Positions 59,357 through 64,000 of a DNA stretch of 64,000 bases are shown here, in pieces. Below the pieces are notes generated by a model. The model did not search any database. It saw nothing but the letters and a program-made list of their open reading frames with translations, and was not told where the DNA came from. The translations under genes were made by a program, and so were the position numbers. Numbering within the stretch: the stretch's first letter is position 1; every line of letters starts with the position of its first letter. The stretch covers positions 62,001 to 126,000 of the forward strand of contig NZ_JOEM01000010.1 in assembly GCF_000718135.1 (NCBI RefSeq), in the 5' to 3' direction. Source of the stretch: Streptomyces cyaneofuscatus (GTDB lineage: Bacteria > Actinomycetota > Actinomycetes > Streptomycetales > Streptomycetaceae).

Positions 59357-59902
59357 ACGCCTGCCGGGCCGGGCGTAGATCGTGCTGGTCAGCGCCGTAC
59401 GCCCGGCCGCGCTGCGCGACAGCCGCTCGATCGCGGGCACCGGGAGGGCCAGCGCGGCGCGGCGCATCGCCCGCAGGGTCGTGAAGGCGTAGCGGCGCTC
59501 CGGCTCGTTCCAGAAACCCGCGGGCGACAGGGCGGTCACCGAGCGGACCAGCCCCGTGCGCCCCAGCTCCAGGGCGAACAAGCCCCCGAGGGAGTTGCCG
59601 GCCACATGCGGGCGGTCGAGTCCCAGCGCCTCGAAGAGGGCCCCGAGGACCGGGGTGACCGCCTCCAGCGTGTACGGAACTCCGTCCGGCAGACCGGGGG
59701 ACGCGCCGAAGCCGGGCAGGTCGAGGGCTATCACCTCGCGCTCGGTGGCCAGGATCCGCGTCACCGGGTCCCAGGCCTGGTGGTGGTGTCCGATGCCGTG
59801 GAGCAGGACCAACGGCTCTCCCGCACCGGTCCGTTCGTACTCCACCGAGACCGGACGGGGGCCGTGCGCCGAATCGACGGTGAAGGAGACCGTGGTGGTC
59901 AT
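59018..59902 (-). CDS. Alpha/beta hydrolase
   Basis: A 294-residue alpha/beta-hydrolase. The oxyanion strand is LVLLHGIGHHHQAWDPV, the nucleophile elbow is VAGNSLGGLFALEL with Ser in GNSLGG, the acid is Asp in AWGTRDRILL, and the base is His in LPGCGHVPMND. It should hydrolyse an ester, lactone or similar bond. The ATG at 59902 has GGGAG 7 nt upstream; the frame is open to 59944. Its 3' end overlaps the extended EamA gene by 339 bp. It is divergent from an ECF41 sigma factor gene and is a candidate target of that sigma factor. Confidence 0.87.
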   Translation of the reverse strand: MTTTVSFTVDSAHGPRPVSVEYERTGAGEPLVLLHGIGHHHQAWDPVTRILATEREVIALDLPGFGASPGLPDGVPYTLEAVTPVLGALFEALGLDRPHVAGNSLGGLFALELGRTGLVRSVTALSPAGFWNEPERRYAFTTLRAMRRAALALPVPAIERLSRSAAGRTALTSTIYARPGRRSPEAVVAETLALRGATGFHQTLAAGGSVSFTDDVKGIPVTVAWGTRDRILLRRQGLRAKHVIPDARLVRLPGCGHVPMNDDPALVARVILDTSRAGDGALHVPARLAAPQDA

Positions 59903-59945
59903 GGAGCTGCTCCCTGGAGTGGGTAGACATCGCGTCAACAACAAT

Positions 59946-59957
59946 TACCGTCCGGTA
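59946..59957. promoter_or_regulatory. TetR-type palindrome TACCG-TC-CGGTA
   Basis: Perfect 5-bp arms around two central bases, 44 bp upstream of the hydrolase start and 68 bp upstream of the ECF41 start. No TetR gene is adjacent. Confidence 0.5.
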
Positions 59958-60024
59958 GCTTGGAGTTCAAGGGCTACGGCGATTCCCGCTGGACAGCGCC
60001 GGGCGCGTCGGCTGGGATGGACCG

Positions 60025-60909
60025 GTGACAGCCGACCCCGCGACCGACGTCTTCGAAGAGCACCGGCCCGTCCTCACCGGCGTCGCCTACCGCATGCTCG
60101 GCCGTGTCGCAGACGCCGAGGACGTCGTGCAGGAGGCATGGCTGAGGTGGTCGTCCGCGGCCCAGGGAGACGTCCGCGAGCCGCGCGCCTTCCTCGTGCG
60201 GATCACCACACGGCTGGCCATCGACCGGCTGCGCCACCTGAAGTCGCGCCGGGAGGCGTACGTCGGTCCCTGGCTGCCCGAACCGGTGGTCACGGACTTC
60301 GGGCCGGCCGTGCCCGACGCGGCGGAGCGGGCCGTCCTCGCCGACTCCGTCTCCCTCGCCGTGCTGGTCGTCCTCGAATCGCTCTCGCCGCTGGAGCGCG
60401 CCGTCTTCGTGCTCCGGGAGGCCTTCGGCTTCCCGTACGCCGAGATCGCCACCGCTCTCGACCGCACCGAGGCGGCCGTCCGGCAGCTCGCCGGGCGCGC
60501 CAGGCGCCATGTGGACGAGCGCAAGCCGCGCTACGACGTCGACCCGGGGGAGCGCCGGGACCTCACCGAGCGGTTCCTGGCCGCCGCGTCCGGCGGCTCC
60601 ATCGAGCAGCTGATGGCACTCCTGGCACCGGACGTCCGGCTCGTCAGCGACGCGGGCGGCAAGGCGAAGGCCGCGCGGCGGGTCATCGAGACCGCCGACA
60701 AGGTCGGCCGGTTCCTCGCCGCGGTCGGCCAGGAGGTGGGACCGGACTGGGACATGCGCGTCGCGGAGTTCAACGGCGGACCTGCTGTGGCGTGCTTTGT
60801 CGGAGGAAAGCCGGATACTTTCTTCCAGGTGGAGGTCCGGGACGGCGCCATTCAATGCATCTATATCGTTCGCAATCCGGACAAGCTCGCAGGTCTCTCC
60901 GCTGTGTAG
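60025..60909 (+). CDS. ECF41-family RNA polymerase sigma factor with SnoaL-like C-terminal domain
   Basis: A 294-residue ECF sigma factor with the C-terminal extension of the ECF41 group. Region 2 includes VAYRMLGRVADAEDVVQEAWLRW and region 4 includes LSPLERAVFVLREAFGFPYAEIA followed by RTEAAVRQLAGRARRHV. The three group motifs are present: WLPEP in the linker, DAGGK (usually DGGGK) in the SnoaL-like domain and NPDKL near the C-terminus. In this group the C-terminal domain controls activity in place of an anti-sigma factor. The GTG at 60025 gives MTADPATDVFEEHRP. A 15-bp hairpin terminates it. The usual oxidoreductase/decarboxylase partner gene is absent; an alpha/beta hydrolase gene is divergent instead. 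Confidence 0.92.
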   Translation: MTADPATDVFEEHRPVLTGVAYRMLGRVADAEDVVQEAWLRWSSAAQGDVREPRAFLVRITTRLAIDRLRHLKSRREAYVGPWLPEPVVTDFGPAVPDAAERAVLADSVSLAVLVVLESLSPLERAVFVLREAFGFPYAEIATALDRTEAAVRQLAGRARRHVDERKPRYDVDPGERRDLTERFLAAASGGSIEQLMALLAPDVRLVSDAGGKAKAARRVIETADKVGRFLAAVGQEVGPDWDMRVAEFNGGPAVACFVGGKPDTFFQVEVRDGAIQCIYIVRNPDKLAGLSAV

Positions 60910-60995
60910 CAGGTCCGCTGTGTGGCCGGTCGACTTTTCCGGCCAAGAGGAATCCGGACGATCCTCCTCCGCGGCCGGCCCGCGACCGATCCGCG

Positions 60996-61028
60996 GAAGC
61001 CCCACCACCGGCCCGGTGGTGGGGCTTC
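60996..61028 (+). terminator. 15-bp hairpin terminator after the ECF41 gene
   Basis: GAAGCCCCACCACCG pairs perfectly with CGGTGGTGGGGCTTC around a 3-nt loop, the longest perfect stem in the window. The remaining gap to 61112 holds no gene I can support. Confidence 0.88.
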
Positions 61029-61112
61029 ATGCTGCGCGTGGCTCACGGCACCACGAACGTCTTGTGAACGCTCTGCGCCAAAGTCCCGTTTCGTTCCGTT
61101 ACGGAATAAGGA

Positions 61113-61154
61113 TTGGTCTTGACCAAGGGGGTGCGCCATCCTAAGGTCACCTTA
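61113..61154 (+). promoter_or_regulatory. GntR gene promoter with a DasR-like (dre) site and a second palindrome
   Basis: TTGGTCTTGACCAA (61113-61126) differs from the dre core TGGTCTAGACCA at one base. It overlaps a -35 TTGACC (61119-61124), which is 17 bp from a -10 TAAGGT (61142-61147). A 13-bp palindrome, TAAGGTCACCTTA (61142-61154), covers the -10 and the predicted transcription start, so two regulators, or one with two sites, could act here. Confidence 0.65.
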
Positions 61155-61215
61155 AGACAGGAACCTTTAATAAATAGCGTCGCGGAAAAGTCGCTGGGCG
61201 ATTGCGGAGGACTTG

Positions 61216-61983
61216 GTGGGGACCACGCAGCTGGAATCGGTGCAGGAGCCGAAGTACTGGCACCTCAAGACCGTGCTCAGTGAGGCACTCGACTCGGACT
61301 TTGCGGTGGGTGAGATCCTGCCCAACGAGCGGGACCTCGCGGCACGGTTCGGCGTCGCGCGTGCCACGCTCCGGCAGGCTCTGGAGCAGCTCGAACTGGA
61401 AGGCAGGCTGCAGCGCCGCCGAGGCGTCGGCACGACCGTCGCCCCGCCGCGCGTGGGCGTGGCCGTCTCCACCGCCCAGCACGAGTGGGCGGGTGGTGTG
61501 ACCGGCGAGGCATGGCAGCCCGTCGACTGCGCGAGCGAGGCCGCCCCGAGCGCCGTGGCCGCGATGCTCGGCACCGGAACCGAGCCCGTGCACGTGGTGC
61601 GCCGCATCCGCGACACCCACGGCCAGGCGGTGGCGGCCGAGCTTCTCTACGTGCCCGCCTCCTCGGTGCCCGACCTCTCCGCGATCGACGCACCGTCCGG
61701 CACCGTGCGCGCCCGGGCCGTCCTGCGCGAGCTGCACCGGCTGGGCCTGGAGGGACAGGACCGCTCCGTCGAGCTCGGATCGGCGCGCGCGGACGACGCC
61801 AAGGAGCTGGACCGGCTCCCGGGCGCACCCGTCCTCGTCGTCACCACCCGGTACTTCGCCGCGGGCGGTACGGCCGCCGTGTCCATCGCCACCTACCGGG
61901 CGGACACCTGTCGGCTCACCTTCGGGGACTCCGGCGCCCTGGAGATCAGCCACGACGAGCAGCAGGAGCGCCAGGCTTCCTGA
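61216..61983 (+). CDS. GntR/HutC family transcriptional regulator (DasR-related)
   Basis: A 255-residue regulator with an N-terminal winged helix (PKYWHLKTVLSEALDSDFAVGEILPNERDLAARFGVARATLRQALEQLELEGRLQRRRGVGTTV read in parts) and a C-terminal UTRA effector domain (VHVVRRIRDTHGQAVAAELLYVP, VLVVTTRYFAAGG). The layout is that of DasR, which senses phosphorylated amino sugars, but this ligand is not known. The GTG at 61216 has GGAGG 5 nt upstream; a TTG at 61213 is too close. Its promoter carries a dre-like site, so it is probably regulated by DasR or by itself. It is convergent with a ROK regulator across a hairpin. Confidence 0.88.
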   Translation: MGTTQLESVQEPKYWHLKTVLSEALDSDFAVGEILPNERDLAARFGVARATLRQALEQLELEGRLQRRRGVGTTVAPPRVGVAVSTAQHEWAGGVTGEAWQPVDCASEAAPSAVAAMLGTGTEPVHVVRRIRDTHGQAVAAELLYVPASSVPDLSAIDAPSGTVRARAVLRELHRLGLEGQDRSVELGSARADDAKELDRLPGAPVLVVTTRYFAAGGTAAVSIATYRADTCRLTFGDSGALEISHDEQQERQAS

Positions 61984-62054
61984 CGCCCCGCGCACCGGGA
62001 GCCTGCGGGCCGCCGCAGCCCGGAAGGCTCCGGGCCCGCCATGAACAACGCCAC

Positions 62055-62095
62055 CTGATGGCGGTCCGCCGGGAAACCGGCCGGGCCGCCATCAG
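62055..62095. terminator. Bidirectional hairpin terminator with GAAA loop
   Basis: CTGATGGCGG (62055-62064) pairs with CCGCCATCAG (62086-62095); an inner GCCGG/CCGGC stem closes on a GAAA loop. It lies between the convergent GntR and ROK genes. Confidence 0.78.
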
Positions 62096-62195
62096 CGCGT
62101 CTCCCGCCCCGCCCGCGCTCAGCGAACGCCGGCCCGGTCCGGGCCTGGGGCGGCACGCTCTGAGGCAGTGCGCCCACCCCGGCCTGTCCGCGCGA

Positions 62196-63353
62196 TCAAC
62201 GGCGGGCCGTCACCGCGCCCTCCACGGCGAACAGCTGCTCCTCGACATGGTCCAGCGCCAGCCGCAGGGCCCCCGTCGCGACCGCGGCCTCGCCGAGCAA
62301 CGACAGGGTCACCCGTGGCGGGCGCAGACAGTAGCGGGCCAGCTCCGCGCGCAGCGGCTCCAGCACTCCGTCCAGGCCGGCGGCCCAGCCCCCGACCACC
62401 ACCAGCTCAGGGTCGAGCGCCAGCGCCAGGGCCGCCACATCGTGCACGAGCCGCTGGAGGAACCGCTCGACGGCCGCCTGCGCCTCCGCGTCGCCTTGCC
62501 GCGCCTTGGCGAACACCACCGCCACCGCCTGCTCGTCCAGCGGTTCCAGCGGGGTGCCCGTGGTCGACAGCAGATGCTCCGGAGTCACGTCCCTGCCCAG
62601 CAGGTGCAGAGCACCGATCTCCCCGGCCGCCCCGCCGAACCCCCGGTGCAGACGCCCGCCGATCAGCGAACCGGCTCCCGGGCTCAGCCCCGCCAGGACG
62701 AAGACGATGTCGTCGGACTCGGTGGCCGCACCCTTCCAGTGCTCGGCGACGGCGGCGGCGTTGGCGTCGTTCTCGACGAGGACCGGACAGCGGAACGAAC
62801 GCCGCAGCCGCTCCCCGAGCGCGAGCCCCGTCCACCCCGGCAGCGCCGTGCCCAGCCGGACGGTCCCATCGGCCTCCACGATGCCGGGGCTGCCGACGCC
62901 GACGGCCCGCAGACTGCTCCGGGCCACCCCCGTGCGGCGCAGCAGGTCCGCGATCACGGCTCTCACCTGGTCGAGCCGTTCGTCCGCATCCGCCGTCTCC
63001 GACACCGTGCGGGAACCCGCCCCGGTCACCCGGCCGTCGAGCCCCGACAGGAGCGCCGAAACCCGGTGCGGGCCGATCTCGACGCCCAGCAGATGTCCGG
63101 CCTCGGCCCGGAAGCGGAACCGGCGGGCAGGCCGTCCCTGGCGCCGCGCCTCACTCTCGTCGGGCAGGGCCTCGACCACCAGACCGGCCTCGAACAGCCC
63201 CTCGACCACGCCTTCGACCGTCGGACGGGAGAGACCCGTGATCCGGGTCAGGTCCGTGAGCGTCGGCGAGCCGGCCCCCCTCAGGGCGTGCAGTACCACC
63301 GCTGAATTGATCCGCCGCAGCAGCGACGGATCTCCCCCGGTCAGCCGGCTCAC
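62196..63353 (-). CDS. ROK family transcriptional regulator
   Basis: A 385-residue ROK protein with an N-terminal winged helix (LRRINSAVVLHALRGAGSPTLTDLTRITGLSRPTVEGVVEGL read in parts) and a C-terminal sugar-kinase fold (VGVEIGPHRVSALLSG for the phosphate loop; the DNA-free kinase part includes VGVGSPGIVEADG and LVENDANAAAVAEHW). The zinc-binding CxCGxxGC motif of ROK kinases is not evident, so it is probably a regulator and not an active kinase. The GTG at 63353 has GGGAGG 7 nt upstream. Its ligand is probably a sugar or sugar phosphate, which would suit the nearby DasR-like gene. Confidence 0.87.
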   Translation of the reverse strand: MSRLTGGDPSLLRRINSAVVLHALRGAGSPTLTDLTRITGLSRPTVEGVVEGLFEAGLVVEALPDESEARRQGRPARRFRFRAEAGHLLGVEIGPHRVSALLSGLDGRVTGAGSRTVSETADADERLDQVRAVIADLLRRTGVARSSLRAVGVGSPGIVEADGTVRLGTALPGWTGLALGERLRRSFRCPVLVENDANAAAVAEHWKGAATESDDIVFVLAGLSPGAGSLIGGRLHRGFGGAAGEIGALHLLGRDVTPEHLLSTTGTPLEPLDEQAVAVVFAKARQGDAEAQAAVERFLQRLVHDVAALALALDPELVVVGGWAAGLDGVLEPLRAELARYCLRPPRVTLSLLGEAAVATGALRLALDHVEEQLFAVEGAVTARR

Positions 63354-63453
63354 GGTGTGTCCTCCCAGCTCGTGCGCATGTCTGCCGGATCGTACTCGCT
63401 GCTCGCAGGCCCTGCGAGCAGCTCCGCAAGCCGGTATCGAGCCGCAACCTGCG

Positions 63454-64000
63454 TCAGCTCGGAGCCACGAAACCGGACTCGTACGCCGCGATGACCGCCT
63501 GCGTACGGTCCCGGGCACCCAACTTCGCGAGAATCGAACTGACATGGGACTTCACCGTCTCGATCCCGACGGTCAGCCCGGCGGCGATCTCCGCGTTCGA
63601 CAGGCCTCGGGCCACCAACCGGAGCACTTCCTCCTCCCGGTCGGTGAGGGCGGCCCTCTCCAGGGCCGCCCACGCCTCGTTCGTGCCGTACTCGGCCGCG
63701 AGCTGCCGGACCGCGGCGGGGAACAGCAGTGACTCGCCCTCGGCCACCAGACGCACGGCGTGCACGATCTCCGCGGGCCTCGCGCGCTTGAGCAGGAAGC
63801 CGTCGGCCCCGGCCCGCAGCGCCTCGTAGACGTACTCGTCGTTCTCGAACGTCGTGACCACCAGGATCTTCGGCGGGTCCGGCACGGTCCGCAGGACCAG
63901 CCGGGTCGCCTCGATGCCGTCCATCAGCGGCATTCGCACGTCCATGGCCACCACATCGGGACGCAGCCGGTTCACGAGAGGGATCACCGCGGCACCGTCC
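63454..64000 (-). CDS. NarL/FixJ-type response regulator (5' end outside the window)
   Basis: The last 182 or so residues of a response regulator. The receiver domain shows the phospho-acceptor Asp in VVAMDVRMPLMDGIEA, VVTTFENDEYVYEALRAGA and the switch Lys in DGFLLKRARPAEI. The LuxR-type HTH follows: LTDREEEVLRLVARGLSNAEIAAGL and TVKSHVSSILAKLGARDRTQAV. The frame is open through position 64000, so the start is outside; the GTG near 63987 is internal. The partner histidine kinase is probably encoded just beyond the window. Confidence 0.9.
   Translation of the reverse strand, partial: DGAAVIPLVNRLRPDVVAMDVRMPLMDGIEATRLVLRTVPDPPKILVVTTFENDEYVYEALRAGADGFLLKRARPAEIVHAVRLVAEGESLLFPAAVRQLAAEYGTNEAWAALERAALTDREEEVLRLVARGLSNAEIAAGLTVGIETVKSHVSSILAKLGARDRTQAVIAAYESGFVAPS

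Noticed and set aside
60910..61215. Small ORFs in the gap between the ECF41 and GntR genes
   Set aside because: The gap is explained by a 15-bp terminator hairpin and a promoter with two palindromes; the small frames lack ribosome sites and cross the hairpin.

Overview
The window is a chromosomal segment of a high-GC actinomycete, almost certainly Streptomyces or a close relative. Codon third positions are nearly all G or C, GTG starts are frequent, many genes look leaderless (a TAnnnT hexamer 6-7 nt before the start codon), and the content is typical of the genus: a divergent second EF-Tu, an ECF41-type sigma factor, MocR, ROK and GntR/HutC regulators, paired Lrp/AsnC genes and a HipA-like/DUF3037 pair. 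From memory, the fabG/SDR - lipoprotein - ung order and the stand-alone tuf gene resemble the S. coelicolor chromosome; I could not check this. I saw no rRNA, tRNA, insertion sequence, integrase or CRISPR array.

Layout. 1-10.7 kb is an accessory-looking block: an HTH/NB-ARC/TPR STAND ATPase; then a three-gene locus I read as a CATRA-type conflict system (a CATRA protein fused to a complete GT4 glycosyltransferase, a 117-residue CATRA-associated protein, and a 1283-residue TPR-CHAT caspase-like protease); then a HipA-like/DUF3037 pair. 10.7-22.5 kb holds a fabG/SDR operon, an orphan family 5 solute-binding lipoprotein, ung, a decayed DUF664 gene in frame with a small lipoprotein, a Gfo/Idh oxidoreductase, an apolipoprotein N-acyltransferase, a universal stress protein and a ferric-reductase-like haem membrane protein near a perfect Crp-type site. 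22.6-28.3 kb has an ECF sigma factor and a tightly coupled methyltransferase - PLP enzyme - ATP-grasp ligase - MFS operon that looks like a minimal small-molecule pathway. 28.4-45 kb is mostly housekeeping: uppP, a VTT-domain protein, an AlkD-like glycosylase, a cysteine-free EF-Tu paralogue, a spermidine-synthase-like protein, hexapeptide-repeat enzymes, an AAC(3)-family enzyme and sbcDC. 44.4-64 kb carries Lrp/rhodanese and Lrp/methionine-lyase pairs, a DUF885 peptidase, a SWIM/DUF6493 pair, a PhoD phosphatase with a probable PHO box, a MocR/EamA pair, an alpha/beta hydrolase divergent from an ECF41 sigma gene, a GntR/HutC regulator with a DasR-like (dre) site, a ROK regulator and the 3' part of a NarL-type response regulator.

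How the genes work together. The CATRA locus has a 46-bp divergent control region and a 10-bp gap between the small protein and the protease, so its products are probably made together, with CHAT as the proteolytic effector and the GT4 fusion as a second activity. The 24-27 kb operon is coupled by GTGA and ATGA overlaps: a fold-type-II PLP enzyme would make an amino acid, the methyltransferase would modify it, the ATP-grasp enzyme would join it to a partner and the MFS protein would export it. SbcD and SbcC overlap by TTGA and form one nuclease complex. Several divergent pairs (Lrp/rhodanese, Lrp/lyase, MocR/EamA, ECF41/hydrolase) are regulator-target arrangements.
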